This document shows, one piece after another, positions 1 to 7,134 of a stretch of DNA of 16,043 bases. Origin of the DNA: Leptospira_B sp964571605. Lineage in GTDB: Bacteria > Spirochaetota > Leptospiria > Leptospirales > Leptospiraceae. Position 1 is the first letter of the stretch. The number at the start of each line of letters is the position of its first letter. A model generated the notes under the pieces. The model was not told where the DNA came from, searched no databases, and worked only from the letters and a program-made list of their open reading frames with translations. The translations under genes and the position numbers were made by a program. The DNA is taken from contig CAZNCS010000083.1 in the NCBI GenBank assembly GCA_964571605.1, forward strand, positions 1 through 16,043, read 5' to 3'.

Positions 1-137
1 CAAGTATTCGCCCAAAAAAGAGAATAGTATATGAGGGGAATATCATATACTTTTAATAAAGGTTTGGGTTCTGTCTTGGTCCATTCTCCCATACGTGTGC
101 CGAATCCCGCTCCCGGAAAAAAAGCTTTTCGGATCAT
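1..137 (-). CDS. Sugar-phosphate nucleotidyltransferase (MurU-like), N-terminal fragment
   Basis: Partial gene running off the left edge; 45 codons are visible from an ATG at 135-137. The N-terminus has the nucleotide-binding signature of NDP-sugar pyrophosphorylases: P-G-A-G-F-G-T-R-M at residues 8-16, then P-K-P-L at 24-27, where Lys25 corresponds to the conserved family lysine. Such enzymes join a sugar 1-phosphate to an NTP and release pyrophosphate in the cytoplasm. It starts 3 bp after the stop of the APH-fold kinase, so the two are almost certainly cotranscribed and probably act consecutively: the kinase makes the sugar phosphate and this enzyme activates it. That order matches the AmgK/MurU pair of Pseudomonas, which is why a MurU-like role is suggested. 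A mannose-1-phosphate guanylyltransferase or glucose-1-phosphate thymidylyltransferase is equally possible, because the sugar-binding part lies outside the window. Confidence 0.8.
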   Translation of the reverse strand, partial: MIRKAFFPGAGFGTRMGEWTKTEPKPLLKVYDIPLIYYSLFWANT

Positions 138-140
138 GGG

Positions 141-1142
141 TTAGATTTCCAGTTTGGATCGAAAAATTTCATTTGATAAAAGTTCATTTTTCAACAAATG
201 GAAGAATAGAAATAATTGGTCGGGAAACAAGCCTACTTGTACGATTTCCAAAAGATTGTCCAGACAGTTGATAATGCTCGTTCTATACTTATCCTGTTTT
301 TTATCTGCGACTAACATAAAATAAGAGCCTAGAGCTTTATAGGATCGTTGTAGACATTGTAAATAATAACATTCTTTGGGTCTAGGGTATTTTCCCGAGG
401 TGGATTTCATAAAGAGCAAAAACAATCCCTGGCGCATCGAAAATGGAATGGGGCGATATGCGTCGTATAATAGACTCGCAAGATCGTAAAATGGAGTTCC
501 CATTCTCGCGTCCTGAAAATCGATCAATATCAATTTTCCTTCGGGAGATAACATGATATTTCTTGCATGGAAATCCCGATGGCAAAACACTTTTTCTTTA
601 TATTCTGCTAAAAATCCGGACGCTTCTTCTATAAAAAATTTTACTTCCGGTCGAAGTTGAGTTTTGATTCCAAACATCGCGGAAAACCTTTCAAATTCGG
701 AATAAGTGAATCGGTTTTCGAAATTTAATTTCTCATAATCGAATTCTCTTCCGGAAACAGGAGGCTCTGGTTCCAATTTTTGTAACTGGAGCAAGAGGTG
801 GATGGACTGAACCAGATAATCCCTATACGATGCGTCGTCCGATATGGAACTTAAATCGGCATCACCTTCATCCGAAAGCAAAATAAGTTTGTTTACGATA
901 TCCGTTTTGTATACGACTGGAACATGAAGGCCGTGGTGTTCCAGAAAATTTCCGACTTCGATAAAATCATGTTGGAAGACTTGGTCCTTGCAGAGGACCT
1001 TTGTACTATGATCGGGATAGAATACTCGATAGTATCTTCTTGCAGAGGCTTCTGGATTTAATAAATCGACCTTTTCCGGAAACTTTCCCTCTTTGACAAG
1101 AAATCTAAGTTCTGTTTCCCCTAGTACGTCGTTCATAGCCAC
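141..1142 (-). CDS. APH-fold phosphotransferase, AmgK-like sugar kinase
   Basis: 333-residue cytoplasmic kinase of the aminoglycoside/choline phosphotransferase superfamily. The catalytic Brenner loop is H-R-D-F-H-A-R-N at residues 188-195 (catalytic Asp190, Asn195), followed by the Mg-binding D-F-Q-D at 208-211 and a Y-D-L-A-S-L-L stretch at 219-225. The D-F-Q-D-A...G...Y-D-L-x-S-L-L arrangement is typical of the COG3178/AmgK branch, which phosphorylates the anomeric hydroxyl of N-acetylmuramate or N-acetylglucosamine, rather than of antibiotic-resistance enzymes. The nucleotidyltransferase 3 bp downstream supports a sugar-activation role. The first codon is GTG at 1142; an in-frame ATG at 1134-1136 is an equally credible start, and neither has a strong Shine-Dalgarno. 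The upstream hybrid kinase ends 12 bp away, so translation may be coupled. Superfamily is certain; substrate is inferred. Confidence 0.85.
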   Translation of the reverse strand: MAMNDVLGETELRFLVKEGKFPEKVDLLNPEASARRYYRVFYPDHSTKVLCKDQVFQHDFIEVGNFLEHHGLHVPVVYKTDIVNKLILLSDEGDADLSSISDDASYRDYLVQSIHLLLQLQKLEPEPPVSGREFDYEKLNFENRFTYSEFERFSAMFGIKTQLRPEVKFFIEEASGFLAEYKEKVFCHRDFHARNIMLSPEGKLILIDFQDARMGTPFYDLASLLYDAYRPIPFSMRQGLFLLFMKSTSGKYPRPKECYYLQCLQRSYKALGSYFMLVADKKQDKYRTSIINCLDNLLEIVQVGLFPDQLFLFFHLLKNELLSNEIFRSKLEI

Positions 1143-1154
1143 TTACGGCTAGTT

Positions 1155-2666
1155 CTACAATTTGTCCGGAAAGACCAAGCGGAATTCTGCTCCCATTTCC
1201 GGTTCAGAATCTATTTCGATTCGAATATTGAATACGTCCGCGATTTCTTTCGCGACGAACATACCCAGTCCAGTACCTTGGCCGGTTTTTTTGGTCGTAA
1301 AATAAGGCTGAAAGATTTTTCGAATCACTTCTTGGTTCATACCTATGCCGTTATCTCTGATTTTTACCATAGGGTGGTGATTTTTTTCGGAGACTGAAAT
1401 TTCGATTTTACCTTTATTTTCAGTGGCGTCCGCTGAATTTAGAAAAATATTTGAAAACAATAAACTCAATTGATCGGAGTTGGAATGTACTAGCATTTTA
1501 TCATTCGATCTTTGAAATATAATCTCACAATATTTTAAACGTGTTGTTTTCCGAAATACTTCTATAACGGATTCCACCACTTCATTCAGATCCAAAGGTT
1601 CTCTGTCCCTGCCCGTATCCCCCGGTTTTCCCAATTGGAGTAGATTAAAGGTCAAATTTTTAAGCTTAGTAATTTGATTCCAAGTAACTTGGATGGCCTT
1701 GTCTTTGATCGGTTCGTCAGCGTCGGGGAGTCTTGCTACTTCGATAAAACCTTGGACTGCAGTTAGAGCATTATTAATCTCATGTCCGATACTGGAAGCG
1801 ATCGTAGTTAGAAAAGCTCTTCGCTCTGCATCAATGAGTTTTTCCGAAATTAGATTTTTTTGAGTAATGTCTCTTGCAATTCCGGTAAAATAAGTTTTTC
1901 CATTTAGTTCGTATCTACAGACAGAAATATCGAAGTTTATTTTTTCGCCGGTTCGAGTCATTAATTCCGCATTATGTAATCGAGCGATATTATGATCCGT
2001 TTTACGGTTCATTAAATGTGCGACTCTTTCTAGATAAGCGGTTTTGTTCTCTTCCGAAATTAAAAGTGTAATTTCTTGTCCGACTATATCATTCTCTTCG
2101 TATCCGAAATTTCTTATAGCGGCTTCGTTTGCTCCGCGAATAAACAAGCCTTCGTCTAAGGTGATCACACAATCCCCGGTCGTTTCCAATATTAAACTAT
2201 TTCGGTAATTCAGATCTTTGGATTGTTGGGCTAAATGCGTTTTTTCTCGAACTGTTTTAAGAATTCTTTTGGACTTGCGGTCTCTTTCTTCCTTTTCTCT
2301 TCTTGCATTTTCCAAAGCAGCGAGAATATTTTGTCGACTCACCGGTTTATAAATATAATCGAATACTCGATTTCTAAGAGCCTCTTCCGCAGTATGCAAT
2401 TGTGGATTTCCAGTAATTAATATAACTGGAATATTCGAATTATATTTTTTTATCTCTCTTGCTACTTCGATTCCGTCCTTTCCTCCCATGAGGATGTCTG
2501 AGATGACAATATCTACCGGAAAATCTTTTACTATTTTCATTGCGGAATCGAAATCTTCCGCCAAAAAAACATGATATCCTTCTCGGGAAATCACTCTTTC
2601 CAAAGCGGTTCGTATTTCCGCTTCGTCGTCGATTACAAGAACGTTGGGATTTCCCCTAGTTGTCAT
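1155..2666 (-). CDS. Hybrid sensor kinase: REC-PAS-HisKA-HATPase
   Basis: 503-residue soluble signalling protein with no membrane segments. Residues 8-122 form a receiver domain: acidic pair Asp13/Asp14, phosphoacceptor Asp57 in V-I-S-D-I-L-M, Thr85 and Lys107 (Y-K-P). A charged linker of about 120-150 leads to a PAS domain (about 152-270), then HisKA with His295 in G-H-E-I-N-N-A, and an ATPase domain with the N-box at Asn406/Asn410, G1 D-N-G-I-G-M at 438-443, F-box at 452-459 and G2 G-Q-G-T-G-L-G at 462-468. All catalytic residues are present. The frame is open back to 2768, but the start was placed at the ATG at 2664-2666: it follows an AGGA box by 4 bases, begins directly at the receiver fold, and leaves 22 bp after the upstream kinase instead of an 80-bp overlap. 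An N-terminal receiver ahead of a kinase suggests input from another kinase, plausibly its neighbour. Confidence 0.88.
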   Translation of the reverse strand: MTTRGNPNVLVIDDEAEIRTALERVISREGYHVFLAEDFDSAMKIVKDFPVDIVISDILMGGKDGIEVAREIKKYNSNIPVILITGNPQLHTAEEALRNRVFDYIYKPVSRQNILAALENARREKEERDRKSKRILKTVREKTHLAQQSKDLNYRNSLILETTGDCVITLDEGLFIRGANEAAIRNFGYEENDIVGQEITLLISEENKTAYLERVAHLMNRKTDHNIARLHNAELMTRTGEKINFDISVCRYELNGKTYFTGIARDITQKNLISEKLIDAERRAFLTTIASSIGHEINNALTAVQGFIEVARLPDADEPIKDKAIQVTWNQITKLKNLTFNLLQLGKPGDTGRDREPLDLNEVVESVIEVFRKTTRLKYCEIIFQRSNDKMLVHSNSDQLSLLFSNIFLNSADATENKGKIEISVSEKNHHPMVKIRDNGIGMNQEVIRKIFQPYFTTKKTGQGTGLGMFVAKEIADVFNIRIEIDSEPEMGAEFRLVFPDKL

Positions 2667-2670
2667 ACTG

Positions 2671-2676
2671 TCCTGC
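2671..2676 (-). promoter_or_regulatory. Shine-Dalgarno deciding the hybrid-kinase start
   Basis: On the minus strand this reads GCAGGA, 4 bases before the ATG at 2664-2666. It supports that ATG over the longer reading frame that opens at 2768. Confidence 0.55.
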
Positions 2677-2688
2677 GATAAGAATTTT

Positions 2689-5112
2689 TCATATTTTGCC
2701 CACCGGAACTCGAATTGAGACCTTGGTTCCTTGTCCAGGATTGGATTCCAATTGAATGGTGCCCCCATGGTCGGTGATAATTCTTTGAGAGATGGTTAAT
2801 CCCAGTCCGGTTCCTTGTTTCGTTCTTCTCGTAGTGTACAAAGGTAAAAACGCTTTTTCAACTACTTCCGAGTTCATTCCAGGACCGTTATCTTGAATGG
2901 TAAAACTCACCGTGTCTCCGTTCAAATATAATTCTTTTCTAGCAGAAACTTGGATAAGAGGGGATGCCGGCTTATGTTCCATTTCTGAAATTGCGTTTAC
3001 TGCATTCACGAGACAATTGATCAAAACTTGTTCGATCTCTTGCCAGGCGACCAAAATTTGAGGGAGTTCGGGACTCGTGACTCGTTTTAATTCGATTCCG
3101 TTTTTTTTGCAGCTGACTTCGATCAGTTCGCAAGCACGTAATAAGATAAAATAGGGAGAAACCAATTCTTTTTTTCTAGGTGCTCGTCTACCCAAGTCCA
3201 AAAGACCTTTGATAAGGTCTCGGATACGAAGAGCCGCTCCTTCTACTCGTCGGTACACTTTTTTTCGTTCGTCCGGATCGGGATCTTCGTGCTCCAAAAG
3301 ATCTTCCAAATACAAAAGGCTGGATTGGAGCGGATTATTTACCTCATGCGCGATACCCGCTGCAATTTCTCCGATCGAAGCGAATTTTGCGGTTTCGTAA
3401 AGTTGTCTGTCTAAAATTTTCGTTTGAGTTACATCGGAAAAAATCAACATCGCTGCAACCGGGAGATCCTGATATTTTTTCAGGGGAAGGAATTTTATGG
3501 AAAAATAATTTTCCTCTTCACCTAACAAAGCCATCGAAAAGTCGAAATACACCGCTCTTTGTATGCGGATACATTCATCTAATTTTGCAAGAATTCCTTT
3601 TTCGGCCTCGTCGGGAAACAGACCGGGGAAATTGTCTTCGGTCTCCACATTTAGAAATTGAAAAAGGAAAAATTTAAGAATCGGTGCGACTTCCAAAACC
3701 TTTCCATGAGGATCTAATATTACAATTCCATTATTCATGGATGCGAACAGATTTCGTAATTTTATCTCCGAAGCTCGGATTAATTCTTCGTTTTTCTTTT
3801 GTTCCGTGATATCCAAAAGGAGAAGAATTGTACCGATTCTGTTTCCATAATCGTCTTTTAAGGAAGAAGAAGCCAATAAAAACGGAACTTCGTGCCGTCC
3901 TCGGATGGTAATCCTTGTTTCCGCACGTGAACCCAAAAGAATCATATCCATTGCTTCGGGTTCTAATTTTAAAAGATCCCTGACCTGCATTCCTACGATT
4001 TCTTCTTTGGGAACGCCTAAGAGAGAACTAATATTGCTATTCACGTAAGTGATAAATCCCTCGTCGTCGGTGGACAATAGAGGTACTTCCAGAGAATTTA
4101 ATAAAGCTCCCTGGAATTGCAAAAGTTTGGCGGTCTCTCTTCTTTGTTTTTCGATACGAAGATATTGTAAAGAGGAAAGTAAGTCTTCTACGATCTCGAA
4201 ATATAGATAATTTTCTCCGGAGTCAAAAGCCATATTCTCTCGGGAAATAATTTGGATCCCGCCGATAATTTTGCCTTCTTCTTTGATGATCAGGCTTAAG
4301 GATCGTTTGAAATCTATTGCGGCTAAAGCGGTTTCCCATTCGGGATAAATTTGTGTACCGAATTCATATATATGAAATTGTTCTCTTCCGTCCAACAAAG
4401 TCGAAAAAGGTGATTTCGTTTTTTTCTCTTCCCAAGCGGACTCCAGAATTTTTCTCCATTTGGAATCCAAATCGGATTGGATGAGAATTTGATCGGTATT
4501 GTCCTCTCTTCTATAAAATCCCCAGACCAAACTATAATGAGGATTTTCTTTGAGAGTATCGCAAATTTTTTGAAATAAAGTAGTCTCGGAACTTAATCGT
4601 AAAGATCTCAGATTAAGTTTCAATAAACGTAAAGTTCGAAGAATACTTTGCAGATAATAAAGTCTGAGTTCTATCTCACGGATTTCGGATCTTTGATAGA
4701 TATGAAAAATAAGCGGGGAGTTGGGAGTGTCGGAAAACGTATTGATCGTAAAATCCGCCAAAAGTTGGATCCCGTCTTTTTTTCTTAAATTCCAGAGCAG
4801 GGAAATGCCAAGTTCTTCGGCTCCATTCCCATGGTTTCCGATACTATCGGGCCTGGAGAGCAAATCTGCTAAAGTAAGTTCGGATAATTCTTTGGAGGTA
4901 TATCCCAGAATATTTGCGGCTTTCGGGTTGGAACCTAGGATATTATAAGTTCCGGGCGCTAGAATTAGAATCCCTTCCTGAGCGGGAAAAAAAGCTTTTT
5001 CTAGAAGGCGAACGAGCTCCGTATTATCCATGGGATATTGTATTCCTATCGGATTTCCGCCTCCTATAATTGATTTGGATTCCTTGCTATCTTGCGCCGG
5101 AGCGGAAATCAT
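2689..5112 (-). CDS. Multi-PAS/GAF sensor histidine kinase
   Basis: 807-residue cytoplasmic histidine kinase without evident membrane helices. In order: PAS (about 30-142), GAF-like region (about 165-320), a second PAS (about 333-440), a third, less regular PAS-like domain (about 450-565), HisKA with His589 in A-H-E-V-N-N-P, and an ATPase domain with N-box Asn703, G1 D-N-G-P-G-M at 741-746, F-box around Phe755 and G2 Q-G-T-G-L-G at 766-771. The H-E-x-x-N pattern suggests it may also have phosphatase activity toward its partner. It has no receiver of its own; the next gene, 22 bp downstream, begins with one, so phosphotransfer between the two products is plausible. The longest start (ATG at 5110-5112) has no visible ribosome site and lies 11 bp from the divergent hydrolase. 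The ATG at 5029-5031 sits just before the first PAS domain, has a distant AGGA, and leaves room for promoters, so the true protein may be 780 residues. Confidence 0.88.
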   Translation of the reverse strand: MISAPAQDSKESKSIIGGGNPIGIQYPMDNTELVRLLEKAFFPAQEGILILAPGTYNILGSNPKAANILGYTSKELSELTLADLLSRPDSIGNHGNGAEELGISLLWNLRKKDGIQLLADFTINTFSDTPNSPLIFHIYQRSEIREIELRLYYLQSILRTLRLLKLNLRSLRLSSETTLFQKICDTLKENPHYSLVWGFYRREDNTDQILIQSDLDSKWRKILESAWEEKKTKSPFSTLLDGREQFHIYEFGTQIYPEWETALAAIDFKRSLSLIIKEEGKIIGGIQIISRENMAFDSGENYLYFEIVEDLLSSLQYLRIEKQRRETAKLLQFQGALLNSLEVPLLSTDDEGFITYVNSNISSLLGVPKEEIVGMQVRDLLKLEPEAMDMILLGSRAETRITIRGRHEVPFLLASSSLKDDYGNRIGTILLLLDITEQKKNEELIRASEIKLRNLFASMNNGIVILDPHGKVLEVAPILKFFLFQFLNVETEDNFPGLFPDEAEKGILAKLDECIRIQRAVYFDFSMALLGEEENYFSIKFLPLKKYQDLPVAAMLIFSDVTQTKILDRQLYETAKFASIGEIAAGIAHEVNNPLQSSLLYLEDLLEHEDPDPDERKKVYRRVEGAALRIRDLIKGLLDLGRRAPRKKELVSPYFILLRACELIEVSCKKNGIELKRVTSPELPQILVAWQEIEQVLINCLVNAVNAISEMEHKPASPLIQVSARKELYLNGDTVSFTIQDNGPGMNSEVVEKAFLPLYTTRRTKQGTGLGLTISQRIITDHGGTIQLESNPGQGTKVSIRVPVGKI

Positions 5113-5123
5113 TGCATAAATAA

Positions 5124-5996
5124 ATGGATTTTATATACCAACTTTTTCTGAAAAATTATACCAAACAAAAAATCAAGTTTATGGAGAAAGAACTTGGTTT
5201 TGAGCCGCTCTATGCGGATTTGGGCGGCCATAAAATTTTCTATTTAAAAAGGTCGGCTCTCCGTCCATCTGGCAAAACATTTCTATTCATCCATGGTCTG
5301 CTTGATTCTGCAACCGGCTTCCGAAAATTAGCGCCTTATTTAAGAAATGATTATGACATTTTGGTTCCGGATATTCCCGGTTTCGGATTTAGCCGTCTTC
5401 CGAAAGTGAAATATCTCTACCAGATCGACATTTTTGCGGATTTGATTTATAATTTCATTCGAGGACTGGATTGTAAGGGATTGGTTTTAGGCGGTCATTC
5501 CATGGGCGCCTTGATCGCGATGTTGATTGCGATACGCGATGGAAAACTGGAAAAAAGAATACATAAACTTTTGCTTTTGGCTCCTGGAGGAATTCCTCAT
5601 CCGAAACGGGACGAAATGAGAAAATTGCTATTTCCATCCAAACCGGAAGAAATCGAAAAACTTTTAGCGGCTCTCTACCGTGAAAAAGTCCCCCGGCTCG
5701 GAAGTTTTGCAAAACGGGCCTTACTTAGCGAATGGAATAATTTAGCTCACCAATTTCTAACAGAGAATACATTGGATCGGGAAAAAGAAATTTTCTTAGG
5801 ACAAAAACTTTCAGCGGTTCGCCAAAAAGCGTTAATCATTGCGGGAACTGAGGATCCGATTACCGATCCTCCGATGGTGAAAAAATTACACGGCTATTTG
5901 AAGAATAGCAAATTGGTTTGGATTCGGGGAGCGAAACACGCTTTGCATTTCGAAAGGGCCGCTGATGTAGGAGCTCAAATTAACTCTTGGCTTTAA
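5124..5996 (+). CDS. Alpha/beta-fold hydrolase
   Basis: 290-residue serine hydrolase of the alpha/beta superfamily. The oxyanion-hole H-G sits at residues 57-58 (F-I-H-G-L-L-D), the strand carrying P-D-I-P-G-F-G-F-S is at 82-90, and the nucleophile elbow is G-G-H-S-M-G at 123-128 with Ser126. The acid is most likely Asp244 (G-T-E-D-P) and the base His272 (G-A-K-H-A-L-H-F-E), completing a normal triad. A hydrophobic patch at the N-terminus is too short and charged to be a clear signal peptide, so a cytoplasmic enzyme is assumed. The lid region (about 155-230) is Lys/Glu-rich. Substrate cannot be read from sequence; small esters, lipids or ring-cleavage products are all handled by this family. 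It is divergent from the sensor kinase and monocistronic on its strand. The start lacks a clear Shine-Dalgarno; an ATG at 5181 is an alternative. Confidence 0.85.
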   Translation: MDFIYQLFLKNYTKQKIKFMEKELGFEPLYADLGGHKIFYLKRSALRPSGKTFLFIHGLLDSATGFRKLAPYLRNDYDILVPDIPGFGFSRLPKVKYLYQIDIFADLIYNFIRGLDCKGLVLGGHSMGALIAMLIAIRDGKLEKRIHKLLLLAPGGIPHPKRDEMRKLLFPSKPEEIEKLLAALYREKVPRLGSFAKRALLSEWNNLAHQFLTENTLDREKEIFLGQKLSAVRQKALIIAGTEDPITDPPMVKKLHGYLKNSKLVWIRGAKHALHFERAADVGAQINSWL

Positions 5997-6354
5997 ATTT
6001 CTCTTTGTTTGGGCCGAAATAGATTCAAATTTCAATATATAGATTTCCGTTAAGTCTAACGGCAGTTTAGAATTTCCAAAACGAATATTACAATTAGAAC
6101 ACATATATAAGCGGAATTACTTGTATTATTAAACGAAACTATACCAAGATGAAATTTTATTTTGGTGCCTTCGATTTTAAAATTCAAGAACTCGACCTCT
6201 ATAACTCTATCCGCAAGAAGCAAAATCGAGTCACAAAAAAATCACTTTTTTGAAAATTTGAAAATATTCGAATGTTAAGGTCTGAATTTTCGAAGAAGGG
6301 AATATAACTATCAGAGTTGAAAATTTGTTCGATAGGAATGGCTGAGACAGAAAG
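5997..6354. other. 358-bp AT-rich non-coding spacer
   Basis: No convincing gene is seen on either strand. It is AT-rich and holds three small structures: a hairpin CCGTTA-N4-TAACGG at 6047-6062, an A6/T6 hairpin at 6234-6252, and an 11-base direct repeat TTGAAAATTTG at 6250-6260 and 6317-6327. It separates the hydrolase from the response regulator and presumably contains that regulator's promoter. TATAAC at 6303-6308 could be a -10, but no good -35 accompanies it. Confidence 0.5.
6047..6062. repeat. Perfect inverted repeat, 6-bp arms
   Basis: CCGTTA-AGTC-TAACGG. It lies about 50 bp after the hydrolase stop and is not followed by a T-run, so it is not a classic terminator. It could be a weak RNA hairpin or a protein site; the arms are short enough to be chance. 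Confidence 0.35.
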
Positions 6355-6975
6355 ATGATTCAAAAAATCAGAATTGCGATCGTTGAGGATAATCTCGAGT
6401 TTGCGCAATCCTGTGCGGGCCGTTTATCGGAAATGGAAGAAACACTCCGAGTTGAAATATTCCGTTCGGCGGAAACGTTTTCAGCGGCAAATTCCGACGA
6501 ATTTGATTTGGTATTTCTCGATATTATTCTTCCTGGAAAATCGGGGATTGATTTTCTCAAGGAAAAAAAAGATTTAGGAGATTCTCCTAAATACGTTATG
6601 CTTTCCGCTTTGGATTCGGATGAAGTATTGTTTCAAGCGATGCAAGCCGGAGCGGTTGGTTTTGTCCTAAAAAAGGATTTAAAGGATATTGCCGAAGTGA
6701 CAAGAGTCATATTCAAAGAAGGAGGAATTTTATCTCCGGGGCTTGCCGCTCGTGTTATATCTTTTTTTCGCAAACCTCCAAAAAAGGAAATGTATTCTTT
6801 AACTCCCCGAGAAAAGGAAATTTTAGAACAGATTGTGAATGGAGCTAAGACGAAGGAAATCGCGGATTATTTCGGTACAAAAGAGGGAACTGTTCGAATC
6901 CAGATTAAAAGTATTTTCAAAAAACTGCAAGTGAACTCTCGAATCGATCTTGTTAGAAAATACTCCCAATTTTAA
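6355..6975 (+). CDS. NarL/LuxR-family response regulator (orphan)
   Basis: 206-residue two-component DNA-binding regulator. The receiver domain (about 4-122) has Glu11/Asp12, phosphoacceptor Asp56 in V-F-L-D-I-I-L-P-G, Ser84 at the switch position and Lys106 (V-L-K-K). After a linker, a LuxR-type helix-turn-helix occupies about 146-206: it begins with L-T-P-R-E-K-E-I-L and continues through K-E-I-A-D-Y-F-G-T-K-E-G-T-V, ending with the usual K-L-Q-V-N-S-R segment. All receiver residues needed for phosphorylation are present. There is no kinase on the same strand; the two kinases 1.2 kb and more away on the minus strand are the nearest candidate partners. The ATG is preceded by an A/G-rich stretch only, so no strong ribosome site is seen. 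It probably controls its own long upstream spacer and other promoters. Confidence 0.92.
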   Translation: MIQKIRIAIVEDNLEFAQSCAGRLSEMEETLRVEIFRSAETFSAANSDEFDLVFLDIILPGKSGIDFLKEKKDLGDSPKYVMLSALDSDEVLFQAMQAGAVGFVLKKDLKDIAEVTRVIFKEGGILSPGLAARVISFFRKPPKKEMYSLTPREKEILEQIVNGAKTKEIADYFGTKEGTVRIQIKSIFKKLQVNSRIDLVRKYSQF

Positions 6976-6982
6976 ATTTAGT

Positions 6983-7003
6983 AACCCGAACGGTTTATTT
7001 TTT
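6983..7003 (+). terminator. Weak candidate terminator after the response regulator
   Basis: A 4-bp stem AACC/GGTT with a 5-base loop (6983-6995) is followed by TATTTTTT. The position just after the stop codon fits, but the stem is short, so efficiency would be low. Confidence 0.3.
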
Positions 7004-7115
7004 CGACGAGCCGCTTACTTAGAGCAGGTTTTTTACGATTATACATTGGGAAGTTTGAAATAAAACCTCAATTCGGGACAGATTAAAGGGAAACTTGCTT
7101 CCTCCAGATTATTAC

Positions 7116-7134
7116 TAGTGTATGGTGTACACTA
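7116..7134. repeat. Inverted repeat over the start of the acidic protein gene
   Basis: TAGTGTA-N5-TACACTA, perfect 7-bp arms, with the central GTGTACAC also palindromic. It contains the candidate ATG at 7122-7124, and a second in-frame ATG follows at 7137. This looks like a dimeric-repressor operator, or a hairpin masking initiation. Confidence 0.45.

Noticed and set aside
141..1142. Aminoglycoside resistance gene
   Set aside because: Shares the APH fold, but the D-F-Q-D block and the adjacent nucleotidyltransferase indicate a sugar kinase.
2667..2768. N-terminal extension of the hybrid kinase by 34 residues
   Set aside because: It would overlap the upstream kinase by 80 bp, has no domain content, and the ATG at 2664-2666 has a ribosome site.
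6338..6358. Six-codon upstream ORF overlapping the response regulator ATG as ATGA
   Set aside because: AGGA is directly next to its ATG with no spacing, and so short an ORF is expected by chance.
6199..6408. Minus-strand open frame of 69 codons across the regulator's upstream spacer
   Set aside because: AT-rich low-complexity translation (Asn/Ile/Phe-rich), overlaps the real regulator start, no ribosome site.
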